Source: Daldinia sp. FL1419
Lineage: Eukaryota > Ascomycota > Sordariomycetes > Xylariales > Hypoxylaceae
Length of the DNA stretch: 64,000 nucleotides
Reading direction: 5' to 3'
NCBI GenBank assembly: GCA_025201765.1
Contig: MU623462.1
Coordinates: 45,810 to 109,809 of the forward strand
The position numbers were made by a program, and so were the translations under genes. The notes under the pieces are model-generated. The model saw only the letters and a program-made list of their open reading frames with translations. It was not told the DNA's origin and ran no database searches. Of this stretch, positions 21,916-34,520 are shown in pieces. The stretch's first letter is position 1. Every line of letters starts with the position of its first letter.

Positions 21916-23174
21916 GTACGGTCTTCACAGTACATTTGCATAACTGTGCATATAAAACCGAATATTGCATGTACTCCTCACTAAGAGTGAATACCTCTAT
22001 TCATGTAGGTCAATACTTACGTGTACCTAAGGCAATCTTTTTGGGATTCATATGACTCCCTCCTACCTGACATAATTGATGTGATTGTCCGAATTTTGGC
22101 AATGGTCAAAATATTCAATTTAACCTTACCATTTTGGTCGCATGTCCACGTTAGTCCATATGTACTGTACATGAGATCATATGATTGGTTAAATATAAGT
22201 GACTAAGGCAGGTGGAACCATCCCAAGCCAGTCAAGAGCAAGAGCCGAGCACAAACAACTGTCTCAAAATCTCTGAAAACGGTAAGTGCGAACCTAAAGA
22301 ATGGTACGTACTGAAAAATACGTAAATATGTACCAGGGTACATTGCCAGTAACATGCCTTAGGTGTCAATTATTAGGCATCTTGTTAGTATATACATGGG
22401 CCGGTCGTCCCTGCCGTCTAGAGCTTTCGGATTTCTGGCAATCCATCCACTTCCCATCAACATTTAAACATTTGTTCAAGTTCTCTCCCTTAGAAAAATC
22501 ATCCTCCGACACCACAAGATCCTTCACCCCAAAGGATCTCTTTGTCCTTTTTTTCATTTATTCATCTAATGGATTGGTAAGGCACACAATCTCAACCGTA
22601 CAAGAATAGAGAGACAGCCAACATACACACCTTTACATTGAGCTGATCCGGATTTGCCTTCTCTAACTTTTAACCCTCTTCATCTCCGTCTCCCGTATTT
22701 CAACCCCCTTACCTGCACACCTCTACAGTACTCCCCCTACTGTATCACACCTAGGTCAGGCAGAACAGAACAAAAAAAAAAAAAAGAATTCAACTATTGA
22801 TTCGACTATTTTCTTTTTGATCGACTTGCATCACACCATCAACTTAATTGATCTGACTCAAGCCAACGTTTCTAGTCAACTTCTAGTCAAGGATCACTGA
22901 GCGCATTGATTGACTGACTGATTGACTGACTGACTGAACGTATACATACATTGAACAATTGTCTTTCACCACAAGAGTGCAATTGGCGTGCCCTGCGACT
23001 CGCAATTCCATCTTTTGGACCAAGGATCCATCGCCAATTTGATACTTTAGACATTTGACCTTTGATCTTGTTCCAAAAACTCGTACAAGAAGTTTTTATT
23101 ACAAGTGAAATTGCCGACCAAAGTGATATCATCGACCAGAGTCGAATCGCCAACTAGTCTGCATTGTCAGCGCA
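21916..23174. other. Intergenic and probable long 5' leader of the KH gene
   Basis: No credible gene. A good donor, ACGGTAAGTGCG, lies at about 22279-22290 after a purine-rich exon-like stretch, so a 5'-untranslated intron of the KH gene is possible (inference). A-run at 22771-22785, and GACT/GATT tandem repeats at 22908-22938. Confidence 0.5.
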
Positions 23175-25101
23175 ATGGCAGAAGCACAGCCGAACGTCCA
23201 GGCGATCTTGGCTGCTCTTGCAGGTATGAATCTTGATCGTGTTCCCCCTTTTTTCCCTCTTTGTATAGCTTCTCGTGTTGCTTCATGATGTCTGACCATG
23301 TTTTTGTATCGCAGCGGCCCAAACTGGAACTTCCACCCCAGCCTCTCAAGGTCAAACGGCGTATGCCATCCCCGGGTACCAACCCGCTAATAGTTATGCG
23401 ACAATGCCACCTACTACCCAACCCATGGGTTACGCGATTGGATCATACCCGCCGGTGCAGCAGTCTTCAGCACCTGGAGGTTTTGATTTGAGTGCCATTA
23501 GACCAACTACATCGGGTACCGTCAATATTGGTGATGCAATAGCGCAGGCCAAGAATTATGCAACTGAAAAAGGCTTGACTCCGTATGAGCGACCGCCTGG
23601 TGGCGCTTACCCTGGGCATGATGGTCAGGCTATGGATGCAAGACATTATAGATCAAGATCTCGTTCTCCGCCTACGCGCCGTGACAATTTTCGTGATAGC
23701 GTCAACCCATACCGAGATGAACGACGTAATGATCGTGGTGCTTCTACTCGTGACTACGGTCGTAGTCGTGAACGATCGCTGTCTCCTGGCCCTAGTCGTG
23801 GTCGTATTTCAGGGAATACGTTTTCACCTAGAGATGATGATGATTCGGAAGTAATCAGCATTGAATCGAGCTTAGTGGGCCTCATCATTGGGAGGCAAGG
23901 CGAGAATCTTCGACGTGTTGAATCAGAAACATCATGCAGAGTACAATTTTTGTCGCCAACTGGTGAACCAGGTCCGTACCGTCAGTGTAAGATCACTGGC
24001 CCTCGTGCTAGACGTACGGAGGCAAAGGCTGCTATCAATAGAATCATTGAAGATAGTGGTATGGGTGCACTGGCACGAGCTGGTCTAGATAAGTCTCAGC
24101 ATACCCGTCGGGAGAACACTACCCCTGGTCCTGTTCCTGGCCCTGGCCCTGGCCCTGGCTCTGCCTCGTTGCGAGATGGTGAAGATTGCATGCAAATTAT
24201 GGTTCCTGATCGCACGGTCGGTCTTATCATTGGCCGTGGTGGTGAGACCATCAGGGACTTGCAAGAACGGAGTGGATGCCACATTAACATCGTCGGGGAG
24301 GATCAGAGTGTAGATGGACTGCGTCCTGTGAACCTCATTGGCCCCCCTAACGCCGCTAGCCAAGCTAAAGAATTGATTCTTGAGATTGTTGCAAGTGATA
24401 GCCGGAACGTAAACGGCGCCAGCAACGATGCTAATAAGGGCCGCACCCAAAGAAATGACCAGGTTCGTGACAATAGCCAAGGCGCCGGTGATAAGATCAA
24501 CGACTCTATCTTCGTGCCTGGTGATGCCGTTGGTATGATCATAGGTAGGGGCGGTGAGACGATTCGAGAGATGCAGAACACGACCGGATGCAAAATTAAC
24601 GTCACTGCGTCCGTTCCTGGTCAGAATGAGCGTGAGATTGGATTAATTGGATCCCGAGATGCTATTAATCGAGCTAAGCGTGCAATCGAAGATAAGGTCG
24701 AGGCAGTAGTAAGTGCATTACCCTTTTACGATTATTATTATTATGGCAATTTAACTTACATTCTCTTAGCGCCAGAAGAACAACGGGGGCAACCAAGGCC
24801 GCCCTGCTCGAAGTCAACCTCGCCGAGATTGGGATAACCCTAATTCCAACTCAAATTCCACACCCACCCCGAACTATGGCCAGGCACAGAGTAGTCAGGC
24901 AGCAGAGCCTTCCGGCGCCAATACTACTAACGATCCGTATGCAGCATGTAAGAGAACCAGCATCCTCCCCTTTATGAAAATACTAATCCGTGTGAAGATG
25001 GTGGGTATCAACAATACCTAGCACTCTGGTACCAGGCCTACGCCCAGCAACAACCCAACAGTCAACCCCAGGGTGAAGCCCCTCCCCCTCCAGGAGCTTA
25101 A
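23175..25101 (+). CDS. FUBP-like protein with three KH domains (574 aa)
   Basis: Four exons: 23175-23223, 23315-24708, 24770-24947 and 24998-25101; all phases agree. Three KH domains sit at about 195-262, 308-377 and 414-481. Each has the GxxG nucleic-acid-binding loop intact (GRQG, GRGG, GRGG), within VGLIIGRGGETIRDLQ-type motifs. The N-terminal third is Gln/Pro-rich, then Arg/Ser-rich (RHYRSRSRSPPTRRD), as in splicing-associated proteins. A PGPVPGPGPGPG linker joins KH1 and KH2. The last exon encodes YGGYQQYLALWYQ, the tyrosine-rich C-terminal motif found in far-upstream-element-binding (FUBP/KSRP) proteins. The protein should bind single-stranded RNA or DNA and act in transcription, splicing or mRNA turnover; targets cannot be read from sequence. 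Exon 1 codes only 16 residues, a common fungal arrangement. Confidence 0.92.
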
Positions 25102-26706
25102 ACACCGGACTCCTTCTCGCTCTTCCCTTGCGGATGTTTTTTTTTTCTTTTCTTCTCGCAGGATGTGGTCTTCGAGCTTAGCAGACTGGTTGTCCAAACG
25201 GGTCAGGATTAATACCGGTTTTCTTTCTCAGCAACTCCAGCTTTTTTGGGTCCTCGCTGCTTGGTGGCAGCAGAATTGTGTTCAGCGTCTCGGACTGGAA
25301 AATATCTCGACCTTTTCCTTCCCAACCTTCTAGTCTAGTCCGTTAAGACTGACACAATTGCTTAAGAGGCCTATTCTGGGATTTTCGACGTTCTCAGTTT
25401 CTACATACGGAGAGTCCATCCTTGCACCCCTCCCTTCTTTTCTGGTTTATGCGATTCATGCATTTGTGAATGAGCTTATGTCTTTTTCACGTCTTCACGT
25501 CTTTTTCTCTTTTCCTATCATACATCCAGCCCCCCCTTCAGCTTTGGCTCAGACACGGAAATAGCTTCCTTAGAGACCTGTGAGTGAACCAGGATAGCGA
25601 CAGGGACAAGAGAAACAATGGGAGCACATCCACCCGTTTTATAGAGTATTAGACGGGCAATTGGGCTTGCTAAGGTTGGCAACTACAAGGAATAATGGGT
25701 TACCAGAGCCTCTCTTTGAGGGCAGACAGTGGATCTTTACAACTAATACCGTTATTACAAGACTACACGACAGGGTGGGGGTTGGGCTGGCGGTGGTATA
25801 TTGTCGTTTGATTGGCAAACTGGCGCAAGAAAATATCACAAACTCCCCGGTGCATTGAGGAGACGGCGGCAAAGAGGGAGGTGGGGATTTGTCATGCTGT
25901 ACAAATAAGATAATTTTTTCTGCTGGAGTTTAAGGGACTTTTTCAACAGATACGCCATGTTAATATACTGGCCTCGGTGTTCTTTTTTACTTACATATTT
26001 GCTTGCCTGGCAGGCTGTGGCTTGTGGAATCGCAATCGCGCTGACTACTGTGAACGTCTCTTCAATGCTAACTTAGTGGAATTGTCATGATGTGATGGCT
26101 ATGCTGTCGGCCTTGGTGACGATGCTGGTGACGATGCTGGTGACGATGCTGGTGACGATGCTGGTGACGAAGGTATTGGGTAATATGGAGAGCGAACACT
26201 AGGTTGGGTGGTTAACGATAAGTGATATATATACCTTGGTATACATGCTGACATTTTGACGTTTAGGTTGTTATCACATATTTACGACAGTTAACCAATA
26301 TTTGATTTTCATTTATATACAACTACAATGGGATCATCTAATGCCCAAACCAAGCACAGATGTATAATGGCATCTGAAGTATCACGAAAGACGCGACGAG
26401 GTAGTCAAGCATAAGACACTCATTGTGATATTTTTATTGCTACTATAGTAGCTATATTCTATTTCTTTTAATTCAAGCGCACAACTAACGTAGGTGTCGT
26501 ACTTCGTACTAAGTTGAATCACACCTACCACTCTCAATGCAAACGCATCCATCCGCTCTTCGCTCTCAACTCCATTCCCGCGGTTAAATGCCTACCCGAA
26601 AACAAGTTACACCCTACGGCCGTGAAAGTTCTTACCTGTGAGGTATTTCAGTACTCTAGGATCTTGTTACCATCACCTAACATGATTCCCGTTGTGGATA
26701 TTGCTT
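25102..26706. other. Intergenic between convergent genes, no gene seen
   Basis: Pyrimidine-rich sequence directly after the KH stop is probably its 3' untranslated region. The rest lies before the end of the MetE-like gene. It holds a 12-bp tandem repeat (26115-26168) and no convincing coding frame. The short frames at 25073-25333 and 25358-25564 do not start at a plausible site and lack protein-like composition. Confidence 0.55.
26115..26168. repeat. 12-bp tandem repeat
   Basis: Four complete copies of GATGCTGGTGAC (26121-26168), preceded by a partial copy. It lies in non-coding sequence and is not obviously related to the 12-bp coding repeat at 19.5 kb. Confidence 0.9.
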
Positions 26707-27843
26707 CTAGATAGATAAATCATCACCCCAGACTTCCTTGGCAATCTCCACCTCGAGCTTGACCTTGGCCCATTGTTCTTCCTCAGTGAGATCGTTGCCT
26801 TCAGATGTTGAGCTGAAGCCACATTGGTGGCTTAGGCAGAGTTGCTTCAGACCCTTGGGACAGAAGGAGGCAGCTTCATTGAGGCGCTTGATAATTTCAG
26901 CCTTGTCTTCAAGGGCAGCCTTCTTACTCGTCATGACACCAAGAACGACCACCTTGTTCTCGGGTAAGTGGCGGAGAGGTGAGAAGTCGCCTGACCGCGC
27001 ATCATCGTACTCGAGGAAGTAGGCGTCCACGTTAAGGTCCTTAAACAGTACCTCGGCTACGGGCTCGTATCCACCCTGCGCAAACCATTGTGAGCGGTGG
27101 TTACCACGGCACAGGTGAATTCCAATGGTCATGTCAGCGGGACGCTTCGAGATGGCCGCGTTGATAAGTGCGGCGTATTGACGAGCAAGGAGGTTGGCGT
27201 CACCATGTCGCTCCTCAGCTTCGGCACGCATCTTAGGGTCGCAGAGGTACGCCAAGTTAGTGTCGTCGAGCTGTACGAAGCGGGCACCGGCTTTGTAGAG
27301 GTCATCTAATTCCTCCTGGTATACACGGGCAAGGTCCTCGAAGAAAGGCTCGAGCGTGGGGTAGGCCTTCTCATCGATGGTCTCGCGAGTGTTGCGGAAG
27401 TGAATCATGGTCGGCGACGGGATACAGACCTTCGGCGTGGCCTTGGCACCCGCCGCCGCGATCCGAGACTCGAGATACTTGTAGTCGTCAACTTGAATTG
27501 GTTTGGGGTGGCCGATCTTGTCGACGACAACTAGCCGTGGGGGCATGGTACCTCCCACACTAACATTGGTAGACTGTAGAGCACCCCGAAGCTCTACTCC
27601 GCTAAGCTTTCGCAAGAAATCGACGTGGAACCATTGTCGTCTAAATTCTCCGTCTGTGATAGCCCGTAGCCCAGCGTTAAGCTGCTTGTCGACAACATCG
27701 GCGACGTACTTGTCTTCTAGCTCTCTTAGCTGCTCAGCCTTGAGCTTGCCCCCAGCAGCTTGTTCGCGTGCTTCGAGAAGAGCTTTGGGTCGCAGAAAAG
27801 AGCCGACCTGATCGGCACGGTACACGCCATTAGGAAGAGACAT
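26707..27843 (-). CDS. MetE-type (cobalamin-independent methionine synthase) C-terminal-domain protein
   Basis: One exon, 378 aa. The frame reaches a TTG at 27855, but the first ATG is 27843. The protein is a stand-alone version of the catalytic C-terminal barrel of vitamin-B12-independent methionine synthase, in the UROD/MetE-like superfamily. The expected zinc ligands are visible: His243 and Cys245 in IGIHLCRGNH, Glu278 in YFLEYDDARSG and Cys341 in LSHQCGFSS. The N-terminal ITDGEFRRQWF and the FVQLDDTNLAYL segments are also typical. True methionine synthase is twice as long and needs its N-terminal barrel to hold folyl-glutamate. This protein therefore probably transfers a methyl or alkyl group to a thiol from another donor, like bacterial YxjG/YxjH-type proteins. 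Its substrate is unknown. Probably cytosolic; no targeting signal is seen. Confidence 0.88.
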   Translation of the reverse strand: MSLPNGVYRADQVGSFLRPKALLEAREQAAGGKLKAEQLRELEDKYVADVVDKQLNAGLRAITDGEFRRQWFHVDFLRKLSGVELRGALQSTNVSVGGTMPPRLVVVDKIGHPKPIQVDDYKYLESRIAAAGAKATPKVCIPSPTMIHFRNTRETIDEKAYPTLEPFFEDLARVYQEELDDLYKAGARFVQLDDTNLAYLCDPKMRAEAEERHGDANLLARQYAALINAAISKRPADMTIGIHLCRGNHRSQWFAQGGYEPVAEVLFKDLNVDAYFLEYDDARSGDFSPLRHLPENKVVVLGVMTSKKAALEDKAEIIKRLNEAASFCPKGLKQLCLSHQCGFSSTSEGNDLTEEEQWAKVKLEVEIAKEVWGDDLSI

Positions 27844-29581
27844 GATGTAGTGCAACGTGGGATTCGGCTACGACAGGTCGGTATATGAAGCTGGGCTAAG
27901 GAAAAGAATTAAGTGGTAACGATGATATGAGTTGGTTAGGTTAAGGTAACACTCTAGAACTAGACAGAGGTAACAATAAATAGAAGACAGGAGAATATTC
28001 ACTAGAAGCTTAAGAACGACATAACAAACGCGGGATAAAAAAAAGCCTCCAAGCTAGCTCCATGAACCCATGAACCCATGAACCGAAGACGAGATGATGA
28101 TTTGAGCTTGTATTAGTGAGGGGCAAACCATTACTCTTTCGTCTGGTGTCATAATAGGAAGATAATAGGAATATAATAGGACCCTGGAAATGATATAGTA
28201 ACGCGACTAGTAACGAGTAACCCCACACGATTTACTTGCCGGAATGTTGCCAAGGCGGCGTAAAGGTGCGGGCAGTTCGGGGCAAAGTTCTCTCTCTCAT
28301 CCTAGCAACAAGTCCGTAACTAGACCAAATAGGAGAAAGGGTAGGAAAGTGGTAGTAGTAGTAAAGGAGTATGGGGTAAATTTGTGAAGTAGGGTGGAAG
28401 TAGGGCTCCGGTGGGTTGTACATCTTCGGGAGACGTCGTACCTTGGGCTAGGAAATGGTATGGAATCCTACCTCAACCGCTCATCAGACATATCAGCCAC
28501 ATTAAACAACCTTTGAATACCCCTAACCCTTTGGTTTCGAAGGTTCCCAAAGATGATCACATCGTGGAACCCATCTTGGACCCCACGATGGTGGACGACT
28601 CGGAGCGTATTCAGTCGCAGATTGTGAGACAGAATAGGGCCGGGCCAACACATAAACCCATGGGACTTTCGGTCAGGACTTCGGTAGTTGAAGTAGCCCG
28701 TCCAGACTATCCGAACTGGGGCATAAGGTCAGCAAGAAAGGCTCAGCCGCTAGATACTCAAATACCTCAAAAGATCAGAGGATCCGACGTGAGTAAGAGG
28801 GGGAAATAAGCTCGGCAAAGCAAAACAGAACGAGACTAGACCAGCAGACACTTTCCCCCCTAGTCTGTGGTCCGATTCGTTACCAGTTTTTCGAAGCCGA
28901 TCATCTCAAGTATATAACTAACGACTAATAAAAAACTAACTAATAAAAAAAACTAAAAGGGGGATATAACTAAGAATATATAACTCGCGTTGACTGGTGG
29001 GTTCGTTTATGCCGACGCCGGTCAAAATAATCATATATACGCGGCATGGCTGATGCCAACACGGCTGGTAATGCGGGTCATTATTTTGGTGGTTTGTTTT
29101 TTTGAATGTTGAGACGAGAAAAGAAATGAAGACAGGAAAAAGAAAAAAGAAAAAAAAATGAGCATGATTACATAAGACAGCGAATCGAGATGCGGAGAAC
29201 ACAGACGCGAGCTCATGGGGTCCAGTTTATGCAAGTATGCACATATGTATATGCACAAAGTACACTATGTAATAACTATGAAATGTCAAGGCTCAAGTAT
29301 ACCTACATAGTACTGTGCTCGGTGTACGTATTGCAGGTACCCCCGGACCCCCGGTGCCTAGGTAGGTACCTAGGTATTACCTATTAGCTTATCTCCCACG
29401 AGTTACAACATAGAATAATACAATCTACACCCAAGAACCGCAATTTGGCCTCGGACAGACGATAATTCAACATAGTCCGATATTCCGCATCTCCCGGTTG
29501 GTTCGTTCCGTCACGCTGCATCCATTTCCCCCATCGCATACTCCCCCAGGCGCTAAAGTCCGACGAAACGACGGGGTCGCC
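27844..29581. other. Divergent promoter region, no gene seen
   Basis: Separates the MetE-like gene (-) from the SNARE gene (+). The open frame at 28411-28809 starts at GTG with no early ATG and resembles no known protein. AT-rich sequence with A-runs at 28936-28960, and a CTAGGTAGGTACCTAGGTA tract at about 29357-29376, 200 bp before the SNARE start. Confidence 0.55.
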
Positions 29582-30558
29582 ATGTCGAATCCGAACCAAC
29601 TATACCTCCTGGCCGACCATATCAAGCTCTCCTTGCTCGAGCGGCAGCGGGCGCAGAGCCTCAATATCGACGGCGATTCTAAGGATGGCCATATCTCGAG
29701 GTCGTTAGATCAGTTCAAAGATGGATTGGCAGCGCTCGAGAAGGAACAGAAGAGGTTGGAAGAAGCCGGCGATGAAGAGTATGCGATGGCGTCCCAAGGC
29801 GCTCGGGTTTTGAATATATTATCAATTCCCGAGAGCAATCCAGTGAGATATAGATATCTTCGCCATTATACTAACACATCTCCAGTGGCTTTCTCACCAT
29901 CTCCGACGCCCTTCCGGGCCTACAGAAACAATACGACGACCTAACCTCGCAATTCCACGGCTTCTCCTCTCCCGCCAGCGAATCCACCCTCACCCATCCG
30001 AACGACCCGGCCCTAAACTCAGACTTCGAGCACGCCACGACCTCCCCGCGCAACAGCACATCCGGTCCCCCGGGGCCCTCTTCGTCCTCCAGCCTCCGCC
30101 CCAAGGGCCTCCGCACGGCCTCCAAAACCGTGCGCTTCACCGACAACCCCTCCAGCCCAGCCGACCCGGACCTCGAAGCCCAACTCTTCGGGCGCCGGTA
30201 CCGGGACAACCCCAGCGACGACAGTCTGGGGTACCGGGACGAAGCGGCCGGTATGACGAACACCCAGATCCACGCCTACCACCAGCGGATCCTCGACCAG
30301 CAGGACGAGCAACTGGACGCCTTGGGCGCGAGTATAGCGCGCCAGAGGGAGTTGAGTATGCAGATAGGAGACGAGCTAGATGAGCACGTGGCGATGCTGG
30401 ATGATGTGGACGGCGCGGTGGATAGACACCAGGGCCGGCTGGATCGCGCGAAGCGCCAGGTGGGCAAGATGACGAGGGCGGCGGGGGATAGCAAGCAGAT
30501 GATTGCGATTATCATTTTGATTATCGTGTTGATCTTGCTTATTGCGATTTTGAAATAA
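29582..30558 (+). CDS. Syntaxin-8-like Qc-SNARE, tail-anchored (289 aa)
   Basis: Two exons, 29582-29778 and 29886-30558, joined across a 107-bp intron with donor GTATGC, branch TACTAAC and acceptor CCAG. The in-frame GTGAGA at 29843 is a decoy; using it with the same acceptor breaks the frame. The N-terminus (NQLYLLADHIKLSLLERQR) is the signature of fungal syntaxin-8-type proteins, and the helix continues across the join as ISDALPGLQKQYDDLTSQF. The SNARE motif spans roughly the last 100 residues, with heptads around QDEQLDALGASIARQREL and the central zero-layer Gln in ELSMQIGDELDEH. It ends in a hydrophobic anchor (IAIIILIIVLILLIAIL) with one Lys outside. It should act in endosome-to-vacuole fusion as the Qc partner of a four-helix SNARE bundle. 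Confidence 0.9.
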
Positions 30559-31267
30559 GGGGTGGGGGGCTGAAAGAATGAGGGAGGGGAATGTGTATAT
30601 GTCAGGGGTTCAAGGGAGGTTAGAGAAGAGATGGGATGTGGTAATTGTGCTGAGCTGGACTGGGCTGGATGGGATCCAACAGCATACTCTTGAGTCCCTT
30701 CGTTGCATTTTCGCATGGCGTCGGCATGGTGTTTGATAAGGGAGACTTGAACATTGATTATAACATTGTTTATACTATACTCGTCCGCGGATGGGTGCCG
30801 CGGACTTGTACAACGGAGGTTCTCTTTGCGTGTTTGATATAAATCGCTTGCGGGCTGTATTCGATTGGTCGTTGACTTTTACATCCTGGGTAACTAGCAT
30901 ACTTACTAGTTAGTATAGTTGAAAGTACATGTTTATATCACAATTCCAGATGATATTCTTACGGGCTTCACATTGGAAAGAGATGGGAAGAGATTCAAAC
31001 ATACCTAGGTAAGTACCTAGATATGCTTAGCAGGTCCTTGGATCTGGTGTCCATTTTGATTCCTTATTCGTACAATACATATGAGTGAAACCCCATTAGT
31101 TAATAGAAGCCTCCTACCCTAACGACCCGAAAATGCCATCATGTCCGTCCATCCCACTCGTTCCTTTTTCTTCACTTCGTCGGGCCCGCACCATCTCTAT
31201 CCATCAAATCGACTCTAAACCAAGTCAGCCCAATAGACTCTTCGGCATCGACAAAAGACCTCAGACC
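30559..31267. other. Intergenic between convergent genes
   Basis: The 3' flanks of the SNARE gene and the small mitochondrial-type gene meet here. An ACCTAGGTAAGTACCTAG palindrome-like tract lies at about 31003-31020. No gene seen. Confidence 0.6.
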
Positions 31268-31701
31268 TTACAACCCGTCACGCATGCTGGTGCCAGCCTT
31301 GCTAGTCTCCTCCGCGGCACGCTTGGTGCGTTCCTGCAGGGCGGCTACGTCCTCCTTGCCGTCGCCACCGTGTCGGTCCGCCTTGACGGCTTCCTCGCTG
31401 TCTGATGCTAGCTCGGGCTTCCAGTGGCCTTTGCCGGCCTTGTGCTTCGCTAGCAGGTCTTGCTTGTGCTTCTCGGGGTCGTGGCTCTCGGTGCCGTCTA
31501 TATTGGGGCGTTGGGTTAGCCAATGGGTTGCCATGTTACGTATGTGTGCATATGGTGGTTCTCTTGGGGGTGGCGGCGTTACTTACGGCTGCTCTCCTTG
31601 TAAGCCAGGTTTGCGGAGGTGGTGGTGAAAGTCCGTTGTGCTACTGCTTGCCTGCCGCTGGCGATGGTGGCAGCTGATCTAAAGAGCATTCGAGAGGCCA
31701 T
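31268..31701 (-). CDS. Small, probably mitochondrial, conserved-looking protein (114 aa)
   Basis: Two exons, 31701-31587 and 31497-31268, with an 89-bp intron (GTAAGT...ATATAG) in phase 1. The frame continues upstream of 31701 without an ATG. Residues 1-35 (MASRMLFRSAATIASGRQAV, then QRTFTTTSAN) are Arg/Ser/Thr-rich and free of acidic residues, a typical mitochondrial presequence. The remainder is short and very hydrophilic, with a core KQDLLAKHKAGKGHWKPELA followed by SDSEEAVKADR, a pattern I associate with small fungal mitochondrial matrix proteins. It may correspond to the yeast Fmp16 type, but I cannot confirm this. The C-terminus is charged and likely disordered or helical, LEA-like. Function unknown. 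Confidence 0.75.
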
Positions 31702-31809
31702 TGTGTTTTTTCGGTTGTGTTTTATTTTAGTTATTAAGATGATATAATAGTAGCTATTGCTGTTGTACAAAGTATGTGCGAGTACGAGTGGCAAGTAATA
31801 GATAGGAGG

Positions 31810-31844
31810 TAGATGGTAGATGGTAGATGGTAGATGGTAGATGG
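31810..31844. repeat. 7-bp tandem repeat (TAGATGG)5
   Basis: Five perfect copies and two imperfect ones to 31858, about 110 bp upstream of the small mitochondrial-type gene's start codon and so within its promoter or leader. Confidence 0.9.
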
Positions 31845-34520
31845 TAGTAGGTAGATGGTAGTAAGTCGTAGATAGCTAGGAGAAGCTTATTAGAAGAAAA
31901 TGCGTACGAATAACGTTCCTCAAGTTGGGGTCAAGCTTACTAGCCTAGTCCAATTGAAAAGTTATCCCAGAGAGCTTTGAGGTAATTGTCTCGTAGTCAT
32001 AGAACATGGCGCTTCTCTCACTGGCCGAGGAACCAAGGAATCAACTTAATATTATGACGTCACCAGATTGTAAGATAGCACCCATCTCGGTACATATCTC
32101 AATACGCACTTGTACTTCGGGTGGGTTATGCAAATTTAAATAGATCTGATTGGCTCGATATAGCTCAGCGCACGGCCCGCATCTCGGCTTGTCTGCTTTC
32201 TTTTCTTTCGGCTGATGGGAATAACATCAGAGACGACATCACTTCTCCACCTAAATGTTGCACCTCATTATTAGTATTAACTTCACCTTTGCTGCTCCCC
32301 CCGGTCTTTGAATATTTTAATATTCCCAGCTCATTCTAATCAATCGAAGCATGGAATTACGAAGCACGAAAAAATTACAAGTCTTACATAGTAAGTATGG
32401 ATGGCACCGTAGAAAATTTATTAATGATACCTCGGAAAGTATCGTGAACTATTTCCGTATTTCAATAGACTATGTTAGGTAGTCCCATATTCCCAACCTC
32501 TAACGCTATTTTCTCTTTCTAATATTGACACGTACATCTAAGCGATAGACGTCAAGGTTACTAAGCTAGGTAGATTTAGAGGTAGGTAAATAAGTAATAT
32601 GTCTATTACCTATATGACAACTGCTCATCTTAGACTTATAGTACCAGTAATTCATGACTGGGCAATACTGCTAAATAGCACCACAAAGAAACATTACACA
32701 GAAAAGCGACGCTTAGACTTACAAGTCGAGGTGTCGTTTGTAGACATTCCCGAAGCCTCATAACGCACACCTAAGACAGAGGTAGACTTGCCGGTCAGAT
32801 GTTAGCTTATAGGTATATACTATTGCAGCGCATGGGTACGTCTCGGAGTGTTACGAATAAATAGCTATCTCTGTGTTTAGACTATAACCTAATATCTAAG
32901 CTGTATCGAAATTCTACAACACGGCAAATACTTGTCAATCGTCTAACCAACTACGTGTATGTTTCCGTGATGTAGTTAATACTTGTATAGGTATACCTAT
33001 ATAGGTACTTAGAGAATTGGTGCTTCCTAAACACTTGATGAGGCAGTTGGGTTGATCGTAGAAAGAATGCAACGCGGGATTGCCTTGTATGCATAATATA
33101 TTAATACTCCAATACTATCAGGAAATATTATTTTTCTCATTTTTTTTGTAAATACTATACAATGGCCTATCAGGTTATGCGGTGTTATCACGCCTGTTCA
33201 CTTGGGGGTGTGTTAGCCAACTCCTATTCTTTCCCTCAAACTTGGATGAAGTCAAAAACAGAGCCCTCCGTAACTATGTAGATGTTGTAAATAGTACGTA
33301 CCCATATACCGCACATCTCGAGGCATATGCTGTTGGATGGTAATGACAGGTCAAGAAGTAACATGCTTGCAACCTAGTGACATTCGAGTGTTGTCCGTAC
33401 ATATCGTATGTCACTCCTGCAGCCGGCAAGACTTGTCATATCTGTGCTGTCCACTCTCCGACTTGCCATTTATATATCTATCTGCATTTGACTTGAATCA
33501 GAAAATATGATATCTGACAAAAATGGCCTCGAGTAACACAAAAAAACATGGTATTAGTCGCAGCCACCTACTTCCCGTCCTCACCCCCAGTAGCCCCCGG
33601 CCCGGAGTTATCTGATAGGTGTTAACGTTGGACAGAACTCCGTTCTCGACCACTCCGACGGCTCCAGGGGCTTGGTGCGATTCGCCAATGGCAGGTTGGG
33701 CGCGAAAAAAAAAAAAGAAAAAGGTCCTAGGATCACATGCTTGCTTTTATGCGAAGCGAATATCCCGAATCGACAACAGCGACTTACATTAAACATTACG
33801 TTAAATATTAACATTTATTAGTTAGCATAAGATAATTTCCCGTGTTATAGGATTAAATGGTTAAACCAGTGTAGAATCCAACAAGAGTCTCACATCATCC
33901 TCCCGTCTTCCCATCACCCGCCGCTGGAAGCCCACAACAGAGCACGCAACACAACGCCGCATCTCCTCCCTATCACCTGACTGGGCTAGTCGACGGACAA
34001 GCCTGTAACCGTATCGGGACGCTGCATACACAGTCAGACTCTTCTAACTACCTACCTACCTACCATTCGCTTGCCCTGCCCTGCCCTGCCGACTTACACA
34101 GTATCCAACTCCAACCATTCTATCCAACCTCACCTAACACAACCTACGAATCTAGAATCCCGTACGGGGGGCTGCGGGGCATGTGCAATATGCAACAGAC
34201 CCGACGGACCACTAATCTCAGACGGAAAAAAAAAGACCTTCCTTATCTTTTCCTCCTCCTTTCTCTCCAAGAAAAATCCACTCCCCAAAAAACTCTCATG
34301 CAGCAGCCCAAACCCAAGCCCGTCGGGGAGGCGACGGGGAAGGGGGCGGCGCGCATACATACATACATACATACCTTTCATACATAACTACGTGATACAC
34401 AGGTAGGTATCTACTATACACAGCCGGCCCCAAAAAACCCAATGGCCTACCTTGCCGATCTATATACATTACAACTATGTACGATGTGCAATATACGATG
34501 CGATGTGCACAAATACACTA

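Noticed and set aside
28411..28809. 132-codon plus-strand frame
   Set aside because: Starts at GTG, has no suitable early ATG and shows no motif; it lies in a promoter region.
29843..29925. Alternative intron for the SNARE gene (GTGAGA to CTACAG)
   Set aside because: It keeps the frame but deletes the helix ISDALPGLQ and leaves the TACTAAC branch site far from its acceptor; the 29779-29885 intron fits better.
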